In this document: positions 45,970 through 55,095 of the stretch, piece after piece | Layout: each line of letters opens with the position of its first letter | How positions within the stretch are numbered: the first letter of the stretch is position 1 | Assembly: GCA_964443875.1 (NCBI GenBank) | Contig: CAYUET010000007.1 | Location: forward strand, 1 to 64,000 | Source: CAYUET01 sp964443875 | GTDB lineage: Bacteria > Auribacterota > JAFGBW01 | Direction of reading: 5' to 3' | Length of the DNA stretch: 64,000 bases | Notes under the pieces: model-generated | Told to the model about the DNA's origin: nothing | The model's database searches: none | What the model saw: the letters and a program-made list of their open reading frames with translations, nothing else | Position numbers and translations under genes: made by a program

Positions 45970-46878
45970 TTATACTTTGAAGACTTTTCTGGAATAATAT
46001 TTTGCACGTGAAATGGATAAATCCACAGAACGCAATTTTTCACATTTGGCAACCCCCGCACCTATGGCTAAAGGTATAATTTTCTCCAGGCTCATTCCTT
46101 TCTGAAGCATGGCAGCCAAAGTACCCGTAAAGGCATCTCCGGAACCTATGGGGTTAATCAGATTTTCACAGTCAGGAACCTTATAACGCTCCGTTTTATG
46201 ATGAGAGCAGAGGGTTACAGGGTTTGACCCGTCTGTTACAATAAGCTTTTCAATGGAATAAAGTTTTCTTAATTCTGACCATGCCTTGTTTACAGATTTT
46301 CTGCCGGTCAGAGTAAATAATTCCTGTCTGTTAATTTTCAAAATATAAATACCGTGTTTAAGAATGGGAGTTACTCCCATGATTCCATCCAGAATTATCA
46401 TTGCAGGGGAAATTCCATTGATCAGCTTTTTTACATGTTTTTCAGTAAACCCAGAAGGGAAAGTACCTGAAAATATCCAATAATTATCCTGATCTTTAAA
46501 TCTCTCTGCTTTATCACATAATTTCAAAGCTTCTGCCGGAGTGATTGCCGGTGAGGGATCGATAAGTTCAGTCGAGTGAGTATTGATAAACAGCGTCTGA
46601 CACATCCGGGTAGAATCATGTACTTCAACAGATTTGTGCTGTATACTCGCTTCATCGAGATCTCGTTTTAAGGTTTTTCCGAACTCTCCTCCGGTAAATT
46701 GAAATAGAATTGGAACCCCTCTCCATTTTTTAATGGAGATAGCTGAATTAATTCCTTTGCCGGAAGCATATTCGATTACCTTCTCACAACGGTTAACCCC
46801 GCCAGGCTTAAAGGTTTTAAAAATCAAACCTCTCTGCCATGCAGGGTTTAGCCCTATAATGATGATTTCTTTTTCCAT
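45970..46878 (-). CDS. PfkB-family sugar kinase (1-phosphofructokinase / tagatose-6-phosphate kinase type)
   Basis: 302 aa ribokinase-fold kinase. N-terminal IIIGLNPAWQRGLIF is typical of the FruK/LacC subgroup. PfkB signature 1 region is EYASGKGINSA. The anion hole/catalytic loop NPIGSGDAFTGTL carries the catalytic aspartate. There is no fructose PTS or permease gene next to it, so the substrate is open. It borders a decayed region. Confidence 0.88.
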   Translation of the reverse strand: MEKEIIIIGLNPAWQRGLIFKTFKPGGVNRCEKVIEYASGKGINSAISIKKWRGVPILFQFTGGEFGKTLKRDLDEASIQHKSVEVHDSTRMCQTLFINTHSTELIDPSPAITPAEALKLCDKAERFKDQDNYWIFSGTFPSGFTEKHVKKLINGISPAMIILDGIMGVTPILKHGIYILKINRQELFTLTGRKSVNKAWSELRKLYSIEKLIVTDGSNPVTLCSHHKTERYKVPDCENLINPIGSGDAFTGTLAAMLQKGMSLEKIIPLAIGAGVAKCEKLRSVDLSISRAKYYSRKVFKV

Positions 46879-46919
46879 AATTATCCGGCGATCAGTACCG
46901 TTTCTTCCTCATCCTCAAT

Positions 46920-47213
46920 GATTTTTAAGAAGTTTGTCAATTTCACCGTTTTCCTTACTGTTTACGAAGTCCTTAATCTTGGTCAGCGGATCTGTATTTC
47001 TGCTGATGAAAAATAGAACTCCTACCATGAAAGCCTGAAGGGATTTGGAGGAATCCAGAACCAGACTTCCCTTATTTCAGCCTCCTCAATAAATCCCCGG
47101 AGGTCAATAACCGCATGGCGCCTGACATCTGCGAACACTTTTTCGATTATATCAAAAAGAGGATCAATGGATTGCCGGATTCCAAGTCCGGCCTGGAAGC
47201 CTTCAGGATCCAT
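46920..47213 (-). pseudogene. frameshifted small membrane-associated gene remnant
   Basis: The minus strand opens with an ATG at 47213 after AAGGGG and runs 63 codons (IDPLFDIIEKVFADVRRHAVIDLRG region) to a stop at 47022. Around 47030-47060 the coding sense jumps to another frame that reads LQAFMVGVLFFISRNTDPLT, then a charged tail ending LLKNH and TGA just above 46920. The two parts look like one gene broken by a small indel. I do not recognise the family. Its divergent pairing with an ArsR remnant suggests an arsenic or metal resistance module that is being lost. Confidence 0.4.
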
Positions 47214-47318
47214 AGCACAGGCCCCTTAAATGGCAAGGTATCACCGGATCGTAAAGCCTGTCAAGGGGGATGGTTTCATAAAAAAAATTTTACTGTTTTT
47301 AATGTTATATGAGGTAAA

Positions 47319-47654
47319 ATTTGGGTAAAGGCAAAAAATTCACTCCCTGAAGCAAAAGCAAACTTATTAAAAGCCCTGGCTCATCCCGCGCGATTTTGGA
47401 TGGTTGAAAAATTATCCGAAGGGGAAAGGTGCGTCTGCAAATTCACGTAAGAAATAGACTCTGATTTTTCCACTATTTCCAAACATCTTTCGATCCTTAA
47501 ACAGGCCGGTATTGTTGAAGATCGCAAACAGGGAAAACAGGTTTTCTAAAAATTAAAAGTGCCCTGCATTGTAAATATTATGAATTGCATCGAATCCATC
47601 ATCAAAACAAGAAGGGAAGATCAGATTAGAGCCTTTAGGCATTCCTTAACATAA
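47319..47654 (+). pseudogene. ArsR/SmtB-family regulator, disrupted by two stop codons
   Basis: One frame codes a near-complete ArsR winged helix: LLKALAHPARFWMVEKLSEGERCVC, then DFSTISKHLSILKQAGIVEDRKQGKQVF, then a helical tail (CIVNIMNCIESIIKTRRED). It is cut by TAA at 47448-47450 and TAA at 47547-47549, where relatives would have an acidic residue and the tyrosine of VFYKL. The initiation codon is also unclear because TGA lies just upstream. The CVC motif would fit metal(loid) sensing. Clearly a decayed gene, not a new one. Confidence 0.8.
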
Positions 47655-47656
47655 TT

Positions 47657-48430
47657 TCATAAGTCTATCAGAGAGGCAAGTCCGCAGTATTTGCCTTCAA
47701 AATGAAAAACCCTGAAAAGGTATTTATTTTTTTGGACATAATCCATAAAAAAACTGTTGTCCTGAATATCGTCCATGATGAGGATTGTTTCCGTCCTGAA
47801 ATATTTTTTCAGAAAAGAAAGAGCCCATTTTCTTCCGGAATAGGATTTATCGGAATCATAATGAATAAGGTCAATGAAAGGGTTCCCGGAAACCATGCCC
47901 TGAAGATTTTTTCTATCCCCTTTCAAATAAAGCTCCCAATATTTTCTCAGATTTTCAGGAACCATAAGTCCAATATACTTCACGGGATTTTTAATTCTCA
48001 GATAAGGAAAATCACTGCTGAAAAGCCTGCCCTGACCATTTCTGGAAATAGCTTCAAGAAAAGCCCTGGAACTGAAACCAAGAGCCACACCGGTTTCAAA
48101 AACAGTCAATGGCTTTCGTAAACGTGTGATAAAATACAAAAGGGCATAAAACCCTCCGCCGCCTATTCCGGAAGGAAGTGAGGGCTTCAGCTTTTCCCAG
48201 TCCTCACGAGTCTTTTGAGAAAACAGCTTTGTTTCTAGGAGTAATTCCGGATTCCTGCCTTGTGCCCAGTCCGTGAAATCCTCCGCCTGCTCCCGGCACC
48301 ACTGAAGGCTTTTCCCGCTCTGATAAGAATATTCCCACGGATAAAAAAGCTTTAAATAAAGCTTACGGATTATTTCAGGAAAAGAAAATTGAAATTTCAT
48401 GACCGCTCTTTCGATGAAATCATCTCTCAA
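47657..48430 (-). CDS. class I SAM-dependent methyltransferase (Methyltransf_24 type)
   Basis: 257 aa. N-terminal 100 residues are helical. The SAM loop is TVFETGVALGFSSRAFLEAI (near 108-127), then GRLFSSDFPY, then the acidic IDLIHYDSDKSYSGRKWAL and ILIMDDIQDNSFF, patterns of macrocin-O-methyltransferase-like enzymes. Substrate unknown; often linked to cell-surface sugars. It overlaps the end of rnc by four bases. Confidence 0.82.
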   Translation of the reverse strand: MRDDFIERAVMKFQFSFPEIIRKLYLKLFYPWEYSYQSGKSLQWCREQAEDFTDWAQGRNPELLLETKLFSQKTREDWEKLKPSLPSGIGGGGFYALLYFITRLRKPLTVFETGVALGFSSRAFLEAISRNGQGRLFSSDFPYLRIKNPVKYIGLMVPENLRKYWELYLKGDRKNLQGMVSGNPFIDLIHYDSDKSYSGRKWALSFLKKYFRTETILIMDDIQDNSFFMDYVQKNKYLFRVFHFEGKYCGLASLIDL

Positions 48431-49176
48431 TTAGGGGCCTTTTTTTCCCATGTTTTAAAAACCATTTTCTTCTTTTTAATCAGATTCAAAGCATTTTTAG
48501 ATGCGGTCTGTTCTGCTTTTTTAATCGAGGAACCTGTCCCCCAGGTAATGTAATGATTCTGAACAAAAACATTAACCTTATATTTTTTCTGATGTTCCGG
48601 CCCGGTTTGGGAAACCAGCTTATACTGGGGAGGAACCCTGAAATTCTCCTGGAGGTATTCCTGCAGCTGATTTTTAAAATTGAAAAGGTTGTCCAGGTCA
48701 TCAATTTCATTAAGAAAGGGTTCAAAAGATTTCAGAATCAGGCGCTTTGCGGGCTCAAACCCTCCATCAAGAAAAACCGCACCCCAGAAAGCCTCGACGG
48801 CATCGGACAAAATGGAATCCCGTTCGTTTCCCCCGTCTTTTTTTTCGCCGAATCCCATGAAAATATAATTCTGGATCTTAAGCCGCCGGGCAATTTTAGC
48901 CAGCATTTCCTCCCGAACCAGGAAAGACCGTTTCAGGGATAAAACCCCCTCGTCCTTATCCACAAGTTTTTTGATCAGAAATTCACTGATTACAAGTTCA
49001 AGAACCGCATCCCCTAAAAACTCAAGACGCTCATTGCATCGCAGACCATAACCTTTATTCTCATGAACAAAAGAAGAGTGAAGCATGGATTTAAGAAGGA
49101 GACGTTTATTTTTGAAGAAATAGCCGTTCTTATTCTCCAGAGGCTCCAGTTTTAAAATCAGATCGGGAATTTCCAT
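48427..49176 (-). CDS. rnc: ribonuclease III
   Basis: 249 aa double-stranded RNA endonuclease for rRNA and mRNA processing. The RNase III signature NERLEFLGDAVLEL (about 47-60), the second acidic motif DAVEAFWGAVFLDGG (about 125-139) and a C-terminal dsRBD (QLQEYLQENFRVPPQYKLVSQTGP ... AEQTASKNAL) are all present. It lies two bases downstream of the PilZ gene stop. Confidence 0.96.
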   Translation of the reverse strand: MEIPDLILKLEPLENKNGYFFKNKRLLLKSMLHSSFVHENKGYGLRCNERLEFLGDAVLELVISEFLIKKLVDKDEGVLSLKRSFLVREEMLAKIARRLKIQNYIFMGFGEKKDGGNERDSILSDAVEAFWGAVFLDGGFEPAKRLILKSFEPFLNEIDDLDNLFNFKNQLQEYLQENFRVPPQYKLVSQTGPEHQKKYKVNVFVQNHYITWGTGSSIKKAEQTASKNALNLIKKKKMVFKTWEKKAPN

Positions 49177-49178
49177 TT

Positions 49179-49529
49179 TTAAAGAGTATTTTCCATAAGT
49201 TCCAGAAGAGCCTTTCTTTTATCTTCCGAATTAAAACTTAAAAACTGAATTCCAACCTGGTAGACCGAGATTTTTTCCGGGGTAAGCGTTTCTTTAATCC
49301 ATAATATCCGGCCGTCCAGCTCGCACTCTGCGTTCAGATTCCCAAGAAAAAGTTTGCAGACCGTAAATACTGGAACTTTCTGGTCCAGTTCGATACAGGC
49401 GCCTCCCAGGCTTAAATTCCGGGTAACCCCGTTTATATGAACGATCTCCTCAGAAGATTCGGACACCCGTATCCGGATCTGAGCCGTAATTCTTTTATGC
49501 CGACGCCTCTCTTCATTTCGAACTGTCAT
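49179..49529 (-). CDS. PilZ-domain protein
   Basis: 116 aa single PilZ domain, predicted to bind cyclic di-GMP. The RRRHKR motif (residues 8-13) supplies the RxxxR arginines, and NLSLGGACIEL supplies the D/NxSxxG loop. The beta strands of the barrel follow. Cytoplasmic. A type IV pilus or motility link is possible given the prepilin peptidase but is not shown here. Upstream of rnc on the same strand. Confidence 0.88.
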   Translation of the reverse strand: MTVRNEERRRHKRITAQIRIRVSESSEEIVHINGVTRNLSLGGACIELDQKVPVFTVCKLFLGNLNAECELDGRILWIKETLTPEKISVYQVGIQFLSFNSEDKRKALLELMENTL

Positions 49530-49637
49530 TTTTAACCTCCGGGGAAAATAATGCTTTTTCTGAAAAATTTCAACAAAGACAGATAAACCTCCATCATTAT
49601 ACCAATCATAAAAATGAAAAAAAGTAAAACTATTGAT

Positions 49638-50903
49638 TTAGATCGCGTTTTCAAGGTTCACATCATCCAGTAAAAGATTTTTTTCCGGAAAATCATGTAA
49701 TTTCAGACAAACGGCATCCAGATCCGGGGTCAGGGCAATAGTCTCGCTGTAATAAACCCATTCAGTCCCGGGAAGAGTCCTTGAAACAATTTCAGCCAGA
49801 ACCTTAAGGCCTCCCTCTTTATACCTTCCGAAAACACTGAAAGAAGGATGCCCTCCCTTATAATAAAAAGATAATTGAAGATTGTTGACGTCTTTTCCCA
49901 GAGGAAGCCAGATCAAAGGATTTTCTTCCAGATTTCCGGAGGGTTTTAAACCAGAATTCTTCTTATCCGTATAAAAAAGCACCCCTTTGAAAGCACTGGA
50001 AGCCAGAGAAGCCGGAAAGGAAACAAAGTCCTTATAACTGTTTTTTAATGTGCCTTCCTGCATGGACGACTGTTCCCAGACGCTCCAATGACTCAGCCGG
50101 TCAGAAAAATCAAAATTTAAAAGCTGGGGATGATAAAAAAAGTAGGAATAACGGTTTGAATGATCGTTAAGCATTCCCAAAGGGACAGAGAGGGGATTGG
50201 CCTCCATGGTAATCAGATTTTTTAATTCCAGGCGTATATCCCGGGAATACAGCCCCAATAAAAAACCGGTAAAAATAAGAAGACCCGCCAGAACACATTT
50301 GTTCACTTTAGTGAACAGGTAGCTTATTCCTCTCAGCAGATCGGCCTCAACAGGCAAAGAGATATCCCCCCCTTTTTCCTTTAAATAAGCTGTCTGCTCC
50401 GGCCCAAGCCCTTCAACCGCATGAAAGGTAGAGGATTGAAAAAAAGGTTCAGTAAACTCCGTATTTTCAAAAACAGAGGCATTGAAACTGGCATTGATAA
50501 AACGGCAATGAACAAATTTAACATTCTTGAATTCACAGAGGGCAAAATCAGAATTAAAAAACTCCACATCCTGAAATACAACATCCTGAAAACTTCCTGC
50601 TGAAAAATCCGACTCAGAAAAGGACACCGATTTGAATTCAGTTTTTTCAAAAAAATAATGTGAGGCTTCTGTTTTAACAAAAGCGGAATGAAAAAATCCG
50701 GCATTGGAAAAATAAACGGTCCGAAAAAAAAACGAGGAAAAGGTTATTTTTTCAAAACCTCCGTTTAAAAAATCAGTCTGCTCAAAACGAAAACCCTCAA
50801 GAACGAGATTTTCCACTTTGCCGTAATCCTTTATCTCGACTCCGCGAAAAAACCTTTTCTCCGACTCAAAAATCAGTGAGAGCGGATTGGGGGTAACGTT
50901 CAT
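49638..50903 (-). CDS. pentapeptide-repeat-like membrane protein with C-terminal sandwich domain
   Basis: 421 aa. Residues about 20-165 form a chain of five-residue repeats with Phe at the central position (GGFEKITFSSFFFRTVYFSNAGFFHSAF, and so on), a right-handed beta-helix of pentapeptide type. Next comes a linker, one transmembrane helix at about 206-226 (CVLAGLLIFTGFLLGLY), then roughly 190 residues of beta-rich sequence resembling a galactose-binding/CBM-like sandwich (LQLSFYYKGGHPSFSVFGRY, EWVYYSETIALTPD). No signal peptide: the repeat part should face the cytoplasm and the C-terminal part the periplasm. 13 bases after the alaS stop. Confidence 0.75.
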   Translation of the reverse strand: MNVTPNPLSLIFESEKRFFRGVEIKDYGKVENLVLEGFRFEQTDFLNGGFEKITFSSFFFRTVYFSNAGFFHSAFVKTEASHYFFEKTEFKSVSFSESDFSAGSFQDVVFQDVEFFNSDFALCEFKNVKFVHCRFINASFNASVFENTEFTEPFFQSSTFHAVEGLGPEQTAYLKEKGGDISLPVEADLLRGISYLFTKVNKCVLAGLLIFTGFLLGLYSRDIRLELKNLITMEANPLSVPLGMLNDHSNRYSYFFYHPQLLNFDFSDRLSHWSVWEQSSMQEGTLKNSYKDFVSFPASLASSAFKGVLFYTDKKNSGLKPSGNLEENPLIWLPLGKDVNNLQLSFYYKGGHPSFSVFGRYKEGGLKVLAEIVSRTLPGTEWVYYSETIALTPDLDAVCLKLHDFPEKNLLLDDVNLENAI

Positions 50904-50916
50904 GGATCTCCTTCTT

Positions 50917-53541
50917 TTATTCCAGAAGTTTCTTTACAGCCTCAGAGGCTTTTTTAAGGCCGGTTTCAAACATAGTCGTGTCTTTTGCTCCGCCTCTGGC
51001 TATGTCCGGCTGACCTCCGCCTTTTCCTCCGCAGGCCAGACAGATTTCCTTCAGAATTTGTGAACAGTCGATTCCTGTAAAATTCTTTCTGGAGGAAAGA
51101 AAAATCAGTTTGTCTTCATAGGAAGCAGCCAAAAAGGCAAAGAGCGAATTTTTCTGCTGTTTGAATCCGTCCAGAACAGAAAGAAGATCCTCCCCGCTGA
51201 TATCTTTATATCCCTGAACAATAAATTCTGTTTCCTTGGCGGAAAAAGAAAAATCCATATCCGCTTTTAATCCGGCCGACCCTTTTCTCTGTGAAAGTTT
51301 CTTTTCGAGTTCCTTCACCTTCTCCTGCAATAAGGCCACGGAATCCCGGACCTTCTCACAGGGAACCTTGAATTCAGAGGCCAGTCCGGAAAGGATCTCA
51401 GACTGTTCCTGCATTTTTTCAAGAAAAACTTTTCCAGTAACGGCTTCTATTCGACGCACTCCGGCAGATACAGAACTTTCTGAAAGGATTTTAAAACCGT
51501 TAATCAGCCCTGTGTTGGAAATATGTGTTCCCCCGCACAGCTCCATGGATTTGCCTCCCACATTGACCATCCGGACTACGGCTCCGTATTTCTCACCGAA
51601 ATTGGCAATGATCTCTTTGGACTCCTTTGCATCTTTCAGGGATAATTCCTTAACCTCCACATCAAGATTTTCAAGGATCAGAGAATTAACTTCTGTCTCA
51701 ACCTTTCTAAGCTCTTCAGAGGATAATTTCTGAGTATGGGAAAAATCAAACCTCAGACGTTCATCAGAAACCATGGATCCGGACTGTTTAATATGCTGCC
51801 CCAGGTGTTTACGTAAGGCATATTGAAGCAGATGGGTCGACGTATGATTTTTTCTTATCTCGTTTCGTCTTGCCGCATCATAAGCAAGAATGACAGTCAT
51901 TCCCGCATGAAGAGTCCCCTCCTCAACGTGAATGGAATGAAGAAAAACTCCATTACGAGATTTCTGAACTTCCCGGATAGTTCCCTTTCCGCCGGGCCAG
52001 GAAACCCCCCCCTTATCACCAATCTGACCTCCGGATTCCGCATATAAAACAGACTGATTGGTCACCATCACGCCTTCATCCCCGGCATGCAGTGAATCGA
52101 TTTTTTCATCGGCTTTAATCAACGCTGTAACAGCAGCGTCACAGTGAGCGGAACAATAGCCCAGGAAAAGAGTAGGGACTGAATCTTTCAGGAGATTTTC
52201 TGCGGCATCCAGAGAATAGACGGTTCCCTTCCAGCTTTTTTTCCCTTTGCTTTTCTGCTCCTTCATGCAGTGGTCAAACCCTTCTTCATCGAGGTCCAGG
52301 TTATTATCCTCTGCAACTTCCTGAATAACTTCATAAGGAAGACCGAAGGTATCATAAAGTTTGAAAAGTACAGCTCCGTCAAGTTTTGTGATTTTATCCT
52401 TAAAGGCATTTTCAATCACTATTTCAAGTTCCCCAATCCCCTTGTTCAGGGTTTGAATAAATTTTTCCTCTTCATTGCGGATAATTTTCTGAATCATGGG
52501 AAGATTCTTGGGAAGATCTTTATACTGACAACTCATTTCATTGGAAACAACAACAGCCATTTCATAAAGGAAAGGCTTATTGAGTCCGATTCTTTTCCCG
52601 AATCTCAAGGCCCTTCTTAAAATTCTCCGTAAGACATATCCGCGTCCTTCATTGGAGGGAATAACCCCGTCACCGACAGCAAAAGTTAATGCTCTCAGAT
52701 GATCGGCAACCACGTGATAAGAGGCCTCAGTACCAGGAGAATAAGTCTGATCCGCTATTTTTTCGATCGCCTGAATGATATTCTTAAAGATCTGAGTTTG
52801 ATAATTGTTCTGAGCCTCCTTATCCATGAGGAAAGAAATCCTTTCGAGTCCCATCCCTGTATCCACTCCTCTTCGGGCCAGGGGCTTACGGGAGCCGTCT
52901 TTTTCCTGAAAAAACTGGGGAAAAACAAGATTCCAGAATTCCAGGTAACGTTCGCAGTCGCAGCCGACTGCACAATCGGTTTTTCCGCATGAACGGGCAG
53001 ACCCCAGGTCATAGTAGATTTCCGAACAGGGTCCGCAGGCCCCTTCCGCCCCGGCAGGTCCCCAAAAATTATCCTTCTTCCCAAGTTTCACAATCCTCTC
53101 TACAGGAAATCCGTTCTTTATCCATATCTGTTTGGCTTCATCATCGTCTTCATACACAGAGACCCAGATTTTACTTTTATCCATTTTGAGAACATTAAAA
53201 ATAAACTCATTAGCATAGGCAATCGCTTCCTCCTTGAAATAATCTCCAAATGAAAAATTCCCAAGCATTTCGAAGAAAGTATGATGCCTCAGTGTTTTCC
53301 CCACCTTTTCAAGGTCGGAATCCTTGCCTCCGGCCCTCAGACATTTCTGCACCGTTGAGGCTCTGGAAAAAGTCAACGGTGCTCCGGCATACAAACTCTT
53401 AAATTGAACCATTCCGGCAGTTGTAAAAAGAAGAGTCGGGTCTTTTGAAGGAACAAGGGAATCACTGTCTACGATTTCATGTCCTTTGGATTTGAAAAAT
53501 TCAAGATATTTAGATCTTATTTCATGGGGCTTCATTGTCAT
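50917..53541 (-). CDS. alaS: alanyl-tRNA synthetase
   Basis: 874 aa, full length. Class II catalytic core from residue 1 (HEIRSKYLEFFKSKGHEIVDS ... FFEMLGNFSFGDYFKEEAI). The editing domain has the zinc/hydrolytic HTSTHLLQYAL and MELCGGTHISNTG motifs. The C-terminal oligomerisation domain has CGGKGGGQPDIARGG. A CDCERYLEFWNLVFPQF segment is present. A second ATG two codons on is an equally good start; AGGAA precedes both. Confidence 0.97.
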   Translation of the reverse strand: MTMKPHEIRSKYLEFFKSKGHEIVDSDSLVPSKDPTLLFTTAGMVQFKSLYAGAPLTFSRASTVQKCLRAGGKDSDLEKVGKTLRHHTFFEMLGNFSFGDYFKEEAIAYANEFIFNVLKMDKSKIWVSVYEDDDEAKQIWIKNGFPVERIVKLGKKDNFWGPAGAEGACGPCSEIYYDLGSARSCGKTDCAVGCDCERYLEFWNLVFPQFFQEKDGSRKPLARRGVDTGMGLERISFLMDKEAQNNYQTQIFKNIIQAIEKIADQTYSPGTEASYHVVADHLRALTFAVGDGVIPSNEGRGYVLRRILRRALRFGKRIGLNKPFLYEMAVVVSNEMSCQYKDLPKNLPMIQKIIRNEEEKFIQTLNKGIGELEIVIENAFKDKITKLDGAVLFKLYDTFGLPYEVIQEVAEDNNLDLDEEGFDHCMKEQKSKGKKSWKGTVYSLDAAENLLKDSVPTLFLGYCSAHCDAAVTALIKADEKIDSLHAGDEGVMVTNQSVLYAESGGQIGDKGGVSWPGGKGTIREVQKSRNGVFLHSIHVEEGTLHAGMTVILAYDAARRNEIRKNHTSTHLLQYALRKHLGQHIKQSGSMVSDERLRFDFSHTQKLSSEELRKVETEVNSLILENLDVEVKELSLKDAKESKEIIANFGEKYGAVVRMVNVGGKSMELCGGTHISNTGLINGFKILSESSVSAGVRRIEAVTGKVFLEKMQEQSEILSGLASEFKVPCEKVRDSVALLQEKVKELEKKLSQRKGSAGLKADMDFSFSAKETEFIVQGYKDISGEDLLSVLDGFKQQKNSLFAFLAASYEDKLIFLSSRKNFTGIDCSQILKEICLACGGKGGGQPDIARGGAKDTTMFETGLKKASEAVKKLLE

Positions 53542-53625
53542 TTATTCCTGTTATTATAATCCGCACTGCAATTAATGTTTTAATTTTTAATTGAAAAGGT
53601 ATAATAAAAAGCCGAATATTTTACA

Positions 53626-54132
53626 ATGGAGAAAATTAAAATGTCCGGGATTCACAGCCTTCTATTTTCAAAAGTAATGCTCCTTCTGTTTTTACTGTTC
53701 CAATGTCTGGCAATACAGGCCGGTTCAGGGGGGACTGCGGACAGTAAAAAAGAAGCCCTGCAATTTTACAGCACTGGAAACAACTATTTCATTGCTGAAA
53801 AATATGAAGAAGCCATGATGGAATATGACAATGCCGTCAATCTGGATCAGGATTATTTTTATCTCATGTCTGAACGGGGGATATTTGAAGAAATTCTGAA
53901 GATGAAAGAGAAAAACTTGTCAGAATACGTTAAAAAAATATGTTTGGAACTCATTGAAACCCAAAAAGAGACTATAGATTACTATGTCTTTTATTACCTG
54001 GGATGGGCTGAGCTTAATCTTCAGAATAAAGATCAAGCCCAACTCCATTTAAAAAACGCGATTCAATTGATGAAAAGAGAGGAAATTCCTTCTGCGGATG
54101 CGGAAGCGCTTCTGAATCAGGCGACTAATTAG
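53626..54132 (+). CDS. exported TPR-like protein (168 aa)
   Basis: N-terminal hydrophobic stretch (residues 13-32) ending near IQAG looks like a signal peptide. The mature part has a TPR-like pair around EALQFYSTGNNYFIAEKYEEAMMEYDNAVNLD and YYLGWAELNLQNKDQAQLHLKNAIQLM. Periplasmic helper is the likely role; the partner is unknown. An internal ATG at codon 6 is an alternative start. The stop overlaps the convergent small gene by 4 bases. Confidence 0.7.
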   Translation: MEKIKMSGIHSLLFSKVMLLLFLLFQCLAIQAGSGGTADSKKEALQFYSTGNNYFIAEKYEEAMMEYDNAVNLDQDYFYLMSERGIFEEILKMKEKNLSEYVKKICLELIETQKETIDYYVFYYLGWAELNLQNKDQAQLHLKNAIQLMKREEIPSADAEALLNQATN

Positions 54133-54347
54133 GCCTGAGGAGCAGCGGCGGTGGCATCAGCGGCGGCTTTTTCAGCAGCAGCCTTTTTCTCTTCAAGCTT
54201 TTTCTTTTTCCATTCGCTGAAAGCTTTCTTATTAATAAAATATTCGCCTTCTCTATAATACCAGGCAATCCGTTTCATCGGTTTTTTGGTCTGGGCGCAG
54301 TTTCTTCTTTTCGGTTTCTTGTTACTTACTTTAGTCTCGTCAGCCAT
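54129..54347 (-). CDS. small basic lysine-rich protein (72 aa)
   Basis: Core NCAQTKKPMKRIAWYYREG with paired tyrosines, then a lysine/glutamate helix and an Ala-rich tail. Very good ribosome site (AAAGGAG). It resembles small, highly expressed basic proteins I associate with Omnitrophota-type genomes, but I cannot name the family. A nucleic-acid or ribosome-linked role is a guess from charge and aromatic content. Confidence 0.75.
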   Translation of the reverse strand: MADETKVSNKKPKRRNCAQTKKPMKRIAWYYREGEYFINKKAFSEWKKKKLEEKKAAAEKAAADATAAAPQA

Positions 54348-54532
54348 TTAAAAAAACTCCTTTAATGTGAATAAAATCAAAGTTTGAGAGGTTTATCATA
54401 TTTTTATATAAATGCAAGTGTTTTTTTGCACTTATGACACAATTTTAAATCCTGCAAATTCCCCTTATTTCTTCGCTAAATACGTTCCGGTCTTCGATTG
54501 AAATCTTTTCATTTCCGTAATAGAATAAAACC

Positions 54533-54913
54533 TTATCCTGAAATATTGAAAGTTTTCTTCTGATTCTCATCCAAGGCGGCAGTCTGGGATGCAGGTGCAG
54601 ATGCCCTATCCGGCGAGGTTTCCGCTGCAGGCTGTGGAGCAGGCGTTTCTGTCTGAACAGAGATGGTGCTTATAGTGCCGGAGAGTGAAGTCTGTGCGGG
54701 TGCAGACTTTTTTAAAAAAGGACAACTAATGGATTCAGCCCCCTTTTCAGCAATATAATTTTTAATTGAATCCAGTTTCAGGGTACAGGTCTTAAAAAAA
54801 CACTTTCCTGTAACCGCGCTGTAAATCAGCGGTCCTAAAAAACACAATAAAAAAATCAGGGTCGTAAGCTTCAACGTTAATCGATCCTGCTTGCCGTAAT
54901 TCTGATCCTGCAT
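54533..54913 (-). CDS. small membrane protein with Ala/Pro/Thr tail (126 aa)
   Basis: Starting at the internal ATG at 54913 puts AGAAGG nine bases upstream; the earlier ATG at 54922 abuts that ribosome site. One transmembrane helix (LTTLIFLLCFLGPLIYSA), three cysteines in a short periplasmic segment (KCFFKTCTLKLD ... ISCPF), then a low-complexity Thr/Pro/Ala/Ser tail. Not recognised. Confidence 0.6.
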   Translation of the reverse strand: MQDQNYGKQDRLTLKLTTLIFLLCFLGPLIYSAVTGKCFFKTCTLKLDSIKNYIAEKGAESISCPFLKKSAPAQTSLSGTISTISVQTETPAPQPAAETSPDRASAPASQTAALDENQKKTFNISG

Positions 54914-55095
54914 ACATTTCATCCTTCTTTTATCAGTTAATTCTTATACCCAAAGATTGACGGGGTGAAGAAATTATTGTTAATAATCCTCTGTTTATTC
55001 AGCTGTTTTATATTATTAATGAAATCCTTTTAATAAGGATATCAGCATAAGTTTACAATAAGGTAAATAATTTTTAACACAATGGATACTATAAA

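Noticed and set aside
67..47549. Genetic code change making TAA sense (three in-frame TAA in otherwise readable genes)
   Set aside because: TAA ends many intact genes in this window at expected lengths (for example aroE, hisD, hisI), so local gene decay or sequencing error is simpler.
51236..51733. 165-codon plus-strand ORF inside alaS
   Set aside because: Antisense shadow; alaS editing-domain motifs are on the minus strand.
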